Positions 51,694-61,056 of a DNA stretch of 64,000 nucleotides are shown in pieces (within the stretch, counting starts at the first letter, position 1; every line of letters starts with the position of its first letter). The notes beneath the pieces were generated by a model. That model was not told the origin of the DNA. It made no database searches and was given only the letters and a program-made list of their open reading frames with translations. The stretch lies in assembly GCF_014837175.1 (NCBI RefSeq), contig NZ_JACYFR010000001.1, positions 868,001 through 932,000 of the forward strand. The letters are read 5' to 3'. The translations under genes were made by a program, and so were the position numbers. The DNA is from Cellulomonas sp. JH27-2 (GTDB lineage Bacteria > Actinomycetota > Actinomycetes > Actinomycetales > Cellulomonadaceae).

Positions 51694-54162
51694 GTGGCTG
51701 AACTGCTGTACCGGCTGGGCCGGTTCTCCGCCCGACGCGCCTGGCTCGTCGTCTCCGCCTGGATCGCGATCCTCGTGATCGCGATCGGCGGCTTCGTCGC
51801 GTTCGGCGGCTCGCTGTCGTCCACGTTGTCGATCCCCGGCACCCCGACGCAGGAGGTCCAGGACCGCCTCGCCAAGGAGCTGCCCGCCGCGAGCGGAGGG
51901 ACGGGGACCGTCGTCTTCCACTCGGCCGACGGCTCGCAGCTCACCGACGACCAGCAGCAGGGCCTCTCGTCGGCCCTCAAGGACGTCACGACGATCGACG
52001 GCGTCGCCCAGGTCGTCGACCCGTTCGAGACGACCGCGCAGCGCGACGCGCAGGCGGCCAAGGTCGAGGAGGGCAAGAAGCAGGCCGACGACGGCGCCGC
52101 GCAGCTCGACGCCGCGCAGAAGAAGATCGACGACGGCCGCGCCCAGCTCGAAGGGGCCGTTGCCCAGAACGGCAAGAGCGCGCAGACCACGGCGGCACTG
52201 GCCGAGCTCGACACCCAGCAGAAGGCGCTCGACGACAAGCGCGCCGAGCTCGAGGCATCCCAGCAGCAGCTGAAGACCGCGAGCGCGCTGCTCGCGATGT
52301 CGCAGGAGATCCGCACGGTCTCGTCGAACGGCGCCACCGCGATCGGGACGGTCGCCTTCACGCAGGACCTCATGTCCGTCACGCCGGAGACGAAGAAGGA
52401 CGTCGTCGACACCATCGACGCCGGGCTGCCGGACGGCGTCGAGGCCGTGTACTCGAGCGACCTCACGCAGGAGACGCCGAGCGTCGGCGGTCCCAGCGAG
52501 ATCATCGGCCTCGCGGTCGCGGCGATCGTGCTGGTCGTCATGCTCGGCACCCTCGTCGGCGCCGGCCTGCCGCTGCTCAACGCGCTGCTCGGCGTCGGCG
52601 TCGCGGTCGCGGGGGCTATGGCGCTGTCCGGGACCGTCGAGATGACGTCCGTGACACCGATCCTCGGCGCGATGCTCGGCCTCGCCGTGGGCATCGACTA
52701 CTCGCTGTTCATCCTCAACCGGCACCGCCGCCAGCTCAAGGCGGGCATGCCCGTGCACGAGTCCATCGGGCTGGCCAACGGGACCTCCGGCAACGCGGTC
52801 GTCTTCGCCGGCAGCACCGTGCTGATCGCGCTGGTCGCGCTCAACGTCACCGGCATCCCGTTCCTGGGCCTGATGGGGACGGTCGCGGCCGGTGCGATCC
52901 TCGTCGCCGTCCTGGTCGCCACCACCATGACGCCCGCCCTGCTCGGCCTCCTGGGCACGCGCATCCTGCGCAAGAAGGAGCGCGACGCGCACCAGAGCGC
53001 GCCCGTCGCGCACGCACCCGCGACCCCGATGAAGACCGGCCGTGCCGTCGTGCGCATCGTCGTCGGCGTCGCCGCGCTCGTCGTGGTCGCGATCCCCGCG
53101 TTCTCGATGCGCCTCGGCCTGCCGACCGGCGCCTCCGAGGCGACCGACTCCTCGCAGTACCAGGCGTACACCATCACCGCCCGCGACTTCGGCGAGGGCG
53201 CCAACGGCCCGCTCGTCGTCGTCGCCGACCTGCCCGGCGGCGCCACCGGCGACGACCTCACGGCCGCCCAGGCGACCATCGGCGGCGCCATCAAGGACGC
53301 CGACGACGTCGTCGCCGTGGCGCCCGTCGGCGCCAACAAGGCCGGCACGGTGCTGGTCTTCCAGGTGGTCCCCCGCGAGGGCCCCGACTCGGAGTCCACC
53401 GAGCAGCTCGTCCACACGCTGCGCGACACCACGGTCAAGGTCGGCGACGAGACCGTGCCGCTGGCGGTCGCCGGCAGCGCGAGCGCCAACATCGACATCT
53501 CGGAGAAGCTGTCCGACGCGCTGCCGATCTACCTCGCGGTCGTCATCGGGCTGTCGTTCCTCATCCTGGTCCTCGTGTTCCGCTCCCTGCTCGTGCCGCT
53601 CGTCGCGACCGGCGGGTTCGTGCTCTCGCTGTTCGCGGCCCTGGGTGGCGTCACGGCGGTCTACCAGTGGGGCTGGCTGCCCTCGGTGTTCGGGGTGCAG
53701 AACCCGGGCCCGGTGCTGAGCTTCCTGCCGACCCTGCTCGTCGGCATCCTGTTCGGGCTGGCGATGGACTACCAGCTGTTCCTCACGTCGGGCATGCGCG
53801 AGGCGTACGCACACGGAGCGCCCGCGCGCCAGGCCGTCGCCGAGGGTGTGCGGGCCGGCCGCACGGTCGTCACGGCCGCCGCGATCATCATGATCTCCGT
53901 GTTCGGCGGGTTCATGTTCTCGGGCGAGTCGACCATCCGGCCGCTCGGGTTCGCGCTGGCCTTCGGTGTGCTGGTCGACGCGTTCCTCATGCGGATGCTC
54001 ATCATCCCGGCGGTCATCCACCTGGCCGGCGACAAGGCGTGGTGGCTGCCGCGCTGGCTCGACCGGCTGCTGCCCGACGTGGACGTGGAGGGCGCCAAGC
54101 TCGAGCGGCACCACCAGGTGGCCGCGGCGGACGGTCCCGAGCCTGAGCCGGCGCGAGCCTGA
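51694..54162 (+). CDS. MMPL family RND transporter
   Basis: An 822-residue proton-driven exporter with 12 helices in two halves. Helix 1 (about 14-36) is followed by an extracytoplasmic domain carrying a long A/Q/K/D-rich coiled-coil insert (about 115-205). Helices 2-6 include GLAVGIDYSLFILNRHRR (about 326-345). The second half repeats this (ILFGLAMDYQLFLTSGMREAY, about 685). The Asp-Tyr pairs are the proton relay of the family. Substrates are lipids, siderophores or drugs. Divergent TetR regulator. The plus-strand -10 leaves a 70-nt leader. Confidence 0.92.
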   Translation: MAELLYRLGRFSARRAWLVVSAWIAILVIAIGGFVAFGGSLSSTLSIPGTPTQEVQDRLAKELPAASGGTGTVVFHSADGSQLTDDQQQGLSSALKDVTTIDGVAQVVDPFETTAQRDAQAAKVEEGKKQADDGAAQLDAAQKKIDDGRAQLEGAVAQNGKSAQTTAALAELDTQQKALDDKRAELEASQQQLKTASALLAMSQEIRTVSSNGATAIGTVAFTQDLMSVTPETKKDVVDTIDAGLPDGVEAVYSSDLTQETPSVGGPSEIIGLAVAAIVLVVMLGTLVGAGLPLLNALLGVGVAVAGAMALSGTVEMTSVTPILGAMLGLAVGIDYSLFILNRHRRQLKAGMPVHESIGLANGTSGNAVVFAGSTVLIALVALNVTGIPFLGLMGTVAAGAILVAVLVATTMTPALLGLLGTRILRKKERDAHQSAPVAHAPATPMKTGRAVVRIVVGVAALVVVAIPAFSMRLGLPTGASEATDSSQYQAYTITARDFGEGANGPLVVVADLPGGATGDDLTAAQATIGGAIKDADDVVAVAPVGANKAGTVLVFQVVPREGPDSESTEQLVHTLRDTTVKVGDETVPLAVAGSASANIDISEKLSDALPIYLAVVIGLSFLILVLVFRSLLVPLVATGGFVLSLFAALGGVTAVYQWGWLPSVFGVQNPGPVLSFLPTLLVGILFGLAMDYQLFLTSGMREAYAHGAPARQAVAEGVRAGRTVVTAAAIIMISVFGGFMFSGESTIRPLGFALAFGVLVDAFLMRMLIIPAVIHLAGDKAWWLPRWLDRLLPDVDVEGAKLERHHQVAAADGPEPEPARA

Positions 54163-54173
54163 CCAGACACGGT

Positions 54174-54210
54174 CGATGCCCGCGAGCGCCTGGTGCGCTC
54201 GCGGGCATCG
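54174..54210 (+). terminator. 16-bp perfect hairpin after MMPL gene
   Basis: CGATGCCCGCGAGCGC (54174-54189) and its exact complement (54195-54210) around a 5-nt loop, starting 11 nt past the stop. A strong intrinsic terminator. Confidence 0.85.
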
Positions 54211-54253
54211 TCGTCTCCGGGGGCGTGTCGGTGGCCGGTGCCAGAGTGTTCCG

Positions 54254-54658
54254 ATGAAAACCATCACACGCATGCAGCCGGCCGGGCTCGTCGTGAGCCC
54301 GGCGTTCAGCCACGTCGCCGTCGTCCCCCCGGGCGCCGCGACCATCTACGTCGGCGGCCAGAACGGCGTCGACGACACCGGGGCCGTGGTGTCCGACGAC
54401 GTCGCCGAGCAGTCCCGCCGCGCGGTCGAGAACGTGGGCACGGCGCTCGCGGCCGTCGGGGCTACGTTCGACGACGTGGTCCAGTGGACCGTGCTCATCG
54501 ACGCGGACGCCGACATCCGCGCGGCGTACGGCGCGATCGCGCCGCTCATCGCGACGTCGGGCCCGCCGCCCCTCGTGACGGCGGCGCGGGTGGTCGGCCT
54601 GGCTGTGCCGGGGGCGATCCTCGAGGTCGCGGCCGTGGCAGCGGTCGTGCCGCGCTGA
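54254..54658 (+). CDS. RidA/YjgF family protein
   Basis: A 134-residue trimeric protein of the Rid family. Conserved pieces are IYVGGQNGVDDTGAVV (near 35), RAVENVGTALAAVGATFDDVVQWTVLI, and the C-terminal GPPPLVTAARVVGLAVPGAILEVAAVA, where R of the active-site arginine motif (AxRV) is kept. RidA hydrolyses reactive enamine/imine intermediates; other subfamilies vary. CAGAGT (54242-54247) is exactly 6 nt before ATG (leaderless). Confidence 0.9.
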   Translation: MKTITRMQPAGLVVSPAFSHVAVVPPGAATIYVGGQNGVDDTGAVVSDDVAEQSRRAVENVGTALAAVGATFDDVVQWTVLIDADADIRAAYGAIAPLIATSGPPPLVTAARVVGLAVPGAILEVAAVAAVVPR

Positions 54659-54693
54659 GCTGTCGGGGCGTGGCCGGGATGTCGTGGCCCGGT

Positions 54694-54888
54694 TCAGGCG
54701 GCGTGCGCGTGCGGGCGGTGGCCACCCACCCAGGACCGGACGACCGGGCGGCGCACCCTGCGCCCGACGTGCCGCCCGGCGGAATCGGACCGCGCCTGCG
54801 CGACGCGGTGCAGCTCGGCCGCGCGGATCGCCTCGGCCGTACGCTGCTCGTAGAGCACCTCGGCGGCGAATGCCTTGTCGTAACCCAT
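54694..54888 (-). CDS. Small basic protein of 64 residues
   Basis: A short gene with ribosome site GGAG 7 nt before ATG. The helical start MGYDKAFAAEVLYEQRTAEAI is followed by an arginine-rich tail (RRVRRPVVRSWVGGHRPHAHAA). It resembles small uncharacterised actinobacterial proteins; I cannot assign a function. Convergent with the RidA gene. Confidence 0.6.
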   Translation of the reverse strand: MGYDKAFAAEVLYEQRTAEAIRAAELHRVAQARSDSAGRHVGRRVRRPVVRSWVGGHRPHAHAA

Positions 54889-54998
54889 GATCGGCTCCTC
54901 GGTCCCGGCCGGACCCCTGCGGTTCGGCCACGACATCGAGCCTCGCGTCCCAGGTGGGGGCGCCACATCGGGCAGGTGCCCAGTCCTGGCGTGCCGCG

Positions 54999-55034
54999 GC
55001 ATACCTAGGAGCCCTTCGCTGTCCCTAGGCATGC
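54999..55034. repeat. CCTAGG inverted repeat
   Basis: GCATACCTAGG (54999-55009) and CCTAGGCATGC (55024-55034) form an 11-bp stem with one mismatch, in the gap between the FtsX permease stop and the small gene's promoter. Two CTAG tetramers in 30 bp are unusual in this GC-rich sequence. It may terminate the ABC operon. Confidence 0.4.
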
Positions 55035-55153
55035 TCAGGCCTCGCGTCATGGTCAGGCCCCTGGGCGTGCTCAGACCCCGAGGCGCGCCCAGGCCGCAGC
55101 GCTCAGGCCGCGAGCCCGTGGGCGCCCGCGCACCGCACCGCGTCCGGCACGCC

Positions 55154-57892
55154 TCAGCGGATGCGCAGCGCCTGGCCGAGCGACTCGCGACGCCGGGCCG
55201 ACGACTCGCCCGCGACGACGGCCACGACCGTCGCGACCAGCAGCACGGCGGGCACTGCCAGCCACCACGGCGCCACCACGTGCGGATCCACGGACTGCCC
55301 CGTGACCAGCCTCAACGCCAGCGGCGCCACGACCGCACCCGCCACCAGCGCACCGATCAGCGTGCCGCCCAGCGCCGCGACCAGGGTGGCCGGCAGCAGC
55401 TCGGCGGCCGCCACCCGCGGCGAGTCCCGTCGGCGCAGGCCCAGCACCCGAGCCGTCGCCAGCGACCGCGCGCGCCCCGGCGCCGTCGCGGCCGCACCCA
55501 GGACCACCAGCAGAACGGCCCACCCGGCGGACACGCTCGCGACGAAGATGGCGAGCGACGTCAGGGCACCGGTCAGCGGGTCCGCCCGCCGCTCCGCGAG
55601 CCACTGCTCACGGGTGAGCGTCGTCGTCCCCGTGCCGGTCGTGCGCGCCGCGGTCGCAGCGCGGGGACCCACGACCCACACGGTGTTCGGGTCCGCGACG
55701 TCCGCACGGTCCGACGACGAACCAGCGGTCCCCGCAGTGGCGTCCGCGTCCCGCGCGGCCGCCGCAGTCACGACCGCGGCGAGCGCCGCCCGGTCCACCA
55801 CGACGGTGGGTCCCGCAGGCGTGCCGTCGGGCTGCTGCGCCGGTAGCGCCGGGACGCGGCCGACCGGGTCGAGATCGACCGTCACGTTCCCCCACCGCAG
55901 GGAGACCCGATGGCCGAGCAGCGCACCGTCGACGAGCGCGGGGAGGGCGGCGGAGCTCGGACGGCCCGCCTCGGTCGACGCGTCGGCCAGCCGGCCGAGG
56001 CCCGGTGCCGCCCCGAACGGAGTGCCGGCGAGCAGCCTCGCGTACGCGGTCGGGTCCACGGCCAGCACCCGCACCTCGGGCGATCCGCGCACCCCGAAGA
56101 CCTGGACCCCTTCCTGGACGCGACCCACGGCCACCGCCGCCACACCGTCCGCGCGAGCCAGCCGCTCCGCGACGTCCAGCAGCGTCGGATCGGGCGACGG
56201 CGTCCGCACCAGCGCGTCCGCGCCGACGACGTCCCACGCGCCCTGCGCCTGCCCGGCCCGCGCGGTCGCGACGAGCGTGCCGGCGAGCGCGGCGAGGGCG
56301 ACCACGACGACGAGCGCGACGAACGGCAGGACCGATCGCCCGGAGCGGGCTCGCGCCGCAGCCAGGAGCGGGCCGGCGCGGCGGGACCGGCGGGCGATCC
56401 GCAGCGCGCCACGCAGCAGCGGTGGGACGGCGTGCCAGAGCAGCACCGCGCCCGCGCCGGCGACGAGCACCGGCGCGGCCGCGAGCAGCAGGTCCCCCGC
56501 GTCGGAGGCCGACAGGACGCCGCGTCGGCGCAGGACCGCCAGCGCGGCCGCGGCGAGCACGACCAGGGCGACCTCCGCCGACACCCGCCGCACGGCCCGC
56601 ACACGTCCCGCGAGGCGCCGCTGGTGCAGGTCGGTCGACACGCGGCGGGCCTCGCTGCGCGCGGCCGTGGCCATCGCGAACCCGGGCGGCACGAGAACAC
56701 CGACGACCACGACGACGGCGACCCACGGCCACGTCACGGGCCCGGGCGCCACGAGCAGGCCGACTGCGACCCCCACCGCCGCACCGAGCCCGACGACGAC
56801 CGCAGCCTCGACGCCGGACCGCCGGGCGACGTCCCCCAGGCTCGCGCCGCGGGCTCGGACCGTGCGCAGGACCTCGGCCCGGCGCCGCGCGAGGAGCTCG
56901 GCCGCGACCAGCAGCACCAGCGCTGCGCCGCTCGCCAGCCCGGTCAGCAGCACGCCGGCCTGCGACCTCGTCGCCGCCACGCGCTCGCGTGCCTGGGTGA
57001 GCACGGCGTCGAGCTGGGTCGTGACCCGCGGCGAGGGGGGCGGTGCCTGCAGGGTCGCCGGGTCCGCCTCGAGGGCGGCGAGCCGGCGCACGAGCGCGCC
57101 CGAGCCGGCGTAGTCGACCGCGCCGGCGTCGACCGGGAACCGGAACGTCCGCGTGACCCCATCGGGTTCGAGCGCGGCACGGGCGGCGGGCAGCGAGGCC
57201 GCCGACAGCAGCCCGGCCACGACTGTGGTCGGCGCGTTCGCCGCGCCGCCCACCTGGGGATGCAGAACCTGAGGGAGCGCCGACCACACGGGGGCACCAG
57301 GGTCCGTGGGTTCGAACACCCCGGTGATCAGCACCGGCAGCGCCGAGTGGTCGGGCTTGATCGCCGTGATCGTGTCGCCCGCGCCGACACCGAGCGTCCG
57401 GGCCACCGCGTCGGACAGCGCGAGCTGCACGGCGCCGTCCGCCCCGGGTGCCCCCGGGGCGGATCCGGCCGACCAGCGCACGGCGGGCTCGGACCCGGCC
57501 CACAGGTAGGTCATCCACAGGACGCCGCCGGCCGGGACCCGGGCGGTGCTGACACCGAGGTCGGTGCTGGTGGCGGCGGCCGTGGGAGGTCCGAACACGG
57601 GCTCGAGCGACCTCGGCATCGCCGCGACCGTCGCGCGCGCCGCGTCGTCGACGCTCGAGACGGTGTCCGACGCGTCCGCGGTGGCGTCGGAGTTGCCGGG
57701 ACCGTAGGTGGAGGTCACGACGAGGTCGGCGGGCGGGTCGGCGTCCGCGACGGCTGACCGCACCGCGCTGTCGGCACCGTCGGCCAGCCGCGTCGGCACG
57801 GCGACCGTGATGGCGACCGTGAGCGCGACGACGACCATCGTGACGAGCAGCGGCCACAGGTCGGCGCGGGCGACGCGCCACGCCGCCCTCAC
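55154..57892 (-). CDS. Large FtsX-type ABC permease, second in pair
   Basis: A 912-residue permease. One N-terminal helix (about 13-33) is followed by an extracytoplasmic domain, a bundle of helices about 325-540, a second extracytoplasmic domain (about 565-790) and three final helices. The C-terminal loop RSLATARVLGLRRRDSPRVAAAELL is the FtsX coupling motif. This ten-helix layout is typical of large FtsX-domain transporters that act on lipids, lipoproteins or antibiotic peptides. The GTG start overlaps the upstream permease stop (GTGA). Last gene of a four-gene operon. Confidence 0.85.
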   Translation of the reverse strand: MRAAWRVARADLWPLLVTMVVVALTVAITVAVPTRLADGADSAVRSAVADADPPADLVVTSTYGPGNSDATADASDTVSSVDDAARATVAAMPRSLEPVFGPPTAAATSTDLGVSTARVPAGGVLWMTYLWAGSEPAVRWSAGSAPGAPGADGAVQLALSDAVARTLGVGAGDTITAIKPDHSALPVLITGVFEPTDPGAPVWSALPQVLHPQVGGAANAPTTVVAGLLSAASLPAARAALEPDGVTRTFRFPVDAGAVDYAGSGALVRRLAALEADPATLQAPPPSPRVTTQLDAVLTQARERVAATRSQAGVLLTGLASGAALVLLVAAELLARRRAEVLRTVRARGASLGDVARRSGVEAAVVVGLGAAVGVAVGLLVAPGPVTWPWVAVVVVVGVLVPPGFAMATAARSEARRVSTDLHQRRLAGRVRAVRRVSAEVALVVLAAAALAVLRRRGVLSASDAGDLLLAAAPVLVAGAGAVLLWHAVPPLLRGALRIARRSRRAGPLLAAARARSGRSVLPFVALVVVVALAALAGTLVATARAGQAQGAWDVVGADALVRTPSPDPTLLDVAERLARADGVAAVAVGRVQEGVQVFGVRGSPEVRVLAVDPTAYARLLAGTPFGAAPGLGRLADASTEAGRPSSAALPALVDGALLGHRVSLRWGNVTVDLDPVGRVPALPAQQPDGTPAGPTVVVDRAALAAVVTAAAARDADATAGTAGSSSDRADVADPNTVWVVGPRAATAARTTGTGTTTLTREQWLAERRADPLTGALTSLAIFVASVSAGWAVLLVVLGAAATAPGRARSLATARVLGLRRRDSPRVAAAELLPATLVAALGGTLIGALVAGAVVAPLALRLVTGQSVDPHVVAPWWLAVPAVLLVATVVAVVAGESSARRRESLGQALRIR

Positions 57893-60800
57893 GTCGTGCC
57901 GTCCATCCGTAGCCGCGAGATCGTCGCCCGACGTACCGCCCGCGCCGCCAGCGGGACGATCACGAGCGAGCAGGCGAGGAGCAGCCCGACGACCGTCGCC
58001 AGCTGGGCCGCCCACGGCCACCGGACCACGGCACCGGGGACCGGCGGCAGCCCGTGGGCCGAGACGGCGAGCAGCGGTCCGACGGCCCAGCACGCGAGCG
58101 CGCCGACGACGGCGCCGGCCAGGACCGGCAGCCCGGTGAGCACCGCCTGCTCGACCAGGACGGAGGTGCGGACGGACCGCCGCGACGCGCCCAGACCGCG
58201 CAGGCGCGCGACGTCGACCTCGCGGGCGTCGAGCGCCGTCGTGGCGTGCAGCGCGGTCCCGGCCGTCGCGAGCACCAGCGCGGCGACGACCAGGAGCCCG
58301 ATCGCCGCTCGCTGGGCGGCGCGCAGAGGCCCGTCGACGGCCTCGTGCGCCGCCGCGGCGAGTGTCGTCACAGGCCCGACCCCCTGGGCCTCGAGCGTCG
58401 CGGCGGCGCGGGCGGGGATCACACCGCCCACCCACCACGCGTCGGTGAGCCCGTCGAGGCTTCCGCGGCTCAGGGCGGCGCGGGACAGCGCGTCCTCGTC
58501 GGCCAGGAGCGCCATGGCGCGCGGCTGGGACGGGACGTAGGGCGTGATCGCACGCACCGTCGCGGGCACGAGCGTGACGCCGAGCGAGAGCTGCACCCGG
58601 TCCCCCACCCTCAGCCCGAGCGCGTCCGCGAGGCGCGTCGAGACCGCCACCGGCACGCCGTCGACGGGCTGGAAGGCGAGCGCGGTCAGCACCCCCTCGG
58701 TCCAGTACAGGCCGGGCAAGGAGGCGGTGCCGGCGAGGGTCAGCCGCGCACCGTCGGGCACGGCCGCGGCGGTGATGCGGTCCAGCGACGCGACGACGTA
58801 GTCGGTCGTGGTCGCAAGGGCGGACGACCAGGTCCCGGGCGTGAGGGTCGCGCCGCGCACCGTCACGTCGAGCGAGTACGGCACCTGACGGTCCTGCTCG
58901 TAGTCCGCCTCGCCCGTGGCCGTGAGTCGCGCGTCCACGGCCACCACGCGCACCTCGGGCGGCACGGCGACGGCGAGGGCGTGCGGGGCGTCGTCGAGGG
59001 GTGCCGTCCCGACGGGGAGCGTGGCGCGCGCGCCGTCGCGGTCCTGCACGACGAGGCTGAGGGCGACGTCGATCGAGACGTGCTCCCCGGCGGACCCGGT
59101 CACCACCAGGTCAGCGCCGGGGCCGGCCAGCTGCAGACCCCCGACCGGTCCGGCGGGGGCCAGGCCCGCCGTGGTCCGCGTCCACCCGCCCGCCGGCGGC
59201 CGACCCCGCAGGAGCCCGTCGGCGTGCCGCGTGTCGAGCGCGACCAGCCGCACGGCCTGGTCCCCGCGCTGCGCCCGCGAGCCGAGCGTCACGTTCCGGC
59301 TGGTGACGGGGCTGACGCGCCCACCGGTCGCCGCGCGCAAGGCGTCTCCCCCGCCGAGCGACTCGACGTGGCTCGGCACGGACAGGTCGGTACCCACCGC
59401 TGCCGCCGCCTGGTCACGCTGGGACTGCGTCCACGTCGCGGCGAACCCGACGCCGAACGTCGCGCACGCGGTGGCCAGCACCACCAGGAACGCGGCCGCG
59501 GTCCCCTGCGGTCGTCGGGCGACGCCCCACGCGGCGAGCGGCAGCGCCAGCGACCGGGCGGACGCGGCGCGCGCGTCGGCCCTCCGCGCGAGCAGGGGGA
59601 GCGGGCGGAGCGCGAGCGCCGCACCGGCGAGCAGGCACAGCACGGGCCCGACGACCAGGACAGGGTCGGCGACCGCGCCCGTCGCGACACCGTGGTCGCG
59701 CAGCTGCAGGTAGGCGAGCACCGCGAGCGCGACGAGCACCAGGTCGGCGCCGGAGCGGACCACCACGCCGACGCGGTCGTCGCGAAGACCGCGCAGGGGC
59801 CGCGACCGCAACCACGGCACGACGAGCAGGGCGCCCAGGGCCAGCGCCACGGCGGCGACGACGAGGACGAGCGGAACGATCCCGCCGTCGGGGATGCCCA
59901 CGGGCCCCAGACCGACGGCGTCGCCGAGCGACCGGAACAGCACGAGCGCGAGCACCGTGGCCGGCGGCACGCACAGCACGACGAGCACGACGGCCTCGCC
60001 GGCCGCCTGGGCGACCAGGCGCCCGCGGCTCGCCCCGCGTGCCATGAGCAGCGCGGCCTCGGGCGCGCGCCGGGCTGCGACCATCCGCGCCGCCAGCAGC
60101 ACGGCGGTCGCGGCGAGCGCACCGCCGAGCAGCGCCACCGCGAGGACGCCCGAGCTCGTCACACCCCGCTGCTCCCGCGCGCCGTCGAGCGTCCGGACGA
60201 ACGGCAGGTCGGGCACGACGTTCTGCGCCCGGGCACCGAGCGCGCTGCCCAGCTCGCCCTCCAGCGCGTCGGCGGCGGTCCCTGCCCGGGCGACGTCGGC
60301 CGCGCTCGCGCCCGACAGGTCAGGGTGCACGCCGATCGTCACCCGACGGAACGAGACGTCGCTGCCGGCCAGCGTGCCGCGCGCGACGACGAACGGCCCG
60401 TAGGCCGGGATGAAGCCGCGGTAGTTCGGGCTCGTGCCTGCGCCCTGCAGCGGGTCCTCGTCCCACCCGGCACCGGGGCGCGGCACGAAGGTGCCCACCA
60501 CCGTCCGCTCCCGACCACCGCCGCCGGGCTCGGCCGCGAGCGACGTCGCGCTGCCCACGTCGAGCCGCAGCGCCTTCGCAGCCGTCGCCGGCACCGCGAC
60601 CTCCCCCGCCGCGTCGGGCCAGCGACCGGAGACGAGCGTCGCCCGGGTGGCCGGGTCGTCGAGGTCGGCGAGGTACCCCAGACGCAGGCCGCCACCGCCG
60701 GACGGCAGGTACTCCATGACGGTCGACGACCAGGTCGTGGTCGTCGTCGGGAGAAGGCCGAAGACGCCCGTGAGCAGGGACGTCGCCTGCGCGACCGCCT

Positions 60801-61056
60801 CGTGCGGGTCCCGGGCGGTCGTCGCGACCAGCTCGTCGACGGTGTCGGCGGGGTCGTCGGGGAAGCCGATCGCCACGCCGACCTGGACGTCGGCGGCGGG
60901 CGCGCGGACCACCGCGAGCTGCAGCGCGCGCTGCGGGGAGGCCGTCGTCAGCATCACGCACACCCCGACCAGCGCCGAGCCCGCGACCATCACCGCCAGC
61001 ACGGCCGCGAGCACCCCGATCTGGGCGAGCCCGCGCCGTCGGACGAGCTCACCCAT
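57889..61056 (-). CDS. Large FtsX-type ABC permease, first in pair
   Basis: A 1,055-residue permease. Helix 1 is at about 11-33 (GVLAAVLAVMVAGSALVGVCV) and a long extracytoplasmic domain runs to about 295. Helices follow about 300-550 with the FtsX-like loop RRAPEAALLMARGASRGRLVAQAAGEA. A second extracytoplasmic domain (about 560-910) and terminal helices with the loop DAREVDVARLRGLGASRRSVRTSVLVEQA complete it. It overlaps the upstream ATPase gene by 8 nt and the second permease by 4 nt. Probably a heterodimer with the latter. Confidence 0.88.
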   Translation of the reverse strand: MGELVRRRGLAQIGVLAAVLAVMVAGSALVGVCVMLTTASPQRALQLAVVRAPAADVQVGVAIGFPDDPADTVDELVATTARDPHEAVAQATSLLTGVFGLLPTTTTTWSSTVMEYLPSGGGGLRLGYLADLDDPATRATLVSGRWPDAAGEVAVPATAAKALRLDVGSATSLAAEPGGGGRERTVVGTFVPRPGAGWDEDPLQGAGTSPNYRGFIPAYGPFVVARGTLAGSDVSFRRVTIGVHPDLSGASAADVARAGTAADALEGELGSALGARAQNVVPDLPFVRTLDGAREQRGVTSSGVLAVALLGGALAATAVLLAARMVAARRAPEAALLMARGASRGRLVAQAAGEAVVLVVLCVPPATVLALVLFRSLGDAVGLGPVGIPDGGIVPLVLVVAAVALALGALLVVPWLRSRPLRGLRDDRVGVVVRSGADLVLVALAVLAYLQLRDHGVATGAVADPVLVVGPVLCLLAGAALALRPLPLLARRADARAASARSLALPLAAWGVARRPQGTAAAFLVVLATACATFGVGFAATWTQSQRDQAAAAVGTDLSVPSHVESLGGGDALRAATGGRVSPVTSRNVTLGSRAQRGDQAVRLVALDTRHADGLLRGRPPAGGWTRTTAGLAPAGPVGGLQLAGPGADLVVTGSAGEHVSIDVALSLVVQDRDGARATLPVGTAPLDDAPHALAVAVPPEVRVVAVDARLTATGEADYEQDRQVPYSLDVTVRGATLTPGTWSSALATTTDYVVASLDRITAAAVPDGARLTLAGTASLPGLYWTEGVLTALAFQPVDGVPVAVSTRLADALGLRVGDRVQLSLGVTLVPATVRAITPYVPSQPRAMALLADEDALSRAALSRGSLDGLTDAWWVGGVIPARAAATLEAQGVGPVTTLAAAAHEAVDGPLRAAQRAAIGLLVVAALVLATAGTALHATTALDAREVDVARLRGLGASRRSVRTSVLVEQAVLTGLPVLAGAVVGALACWAVGPLLAVSAHGLPPVPGAVVRWPWAAQLATVVGLLLACSLVIVPLAARAVRRATISRLRMDGTT

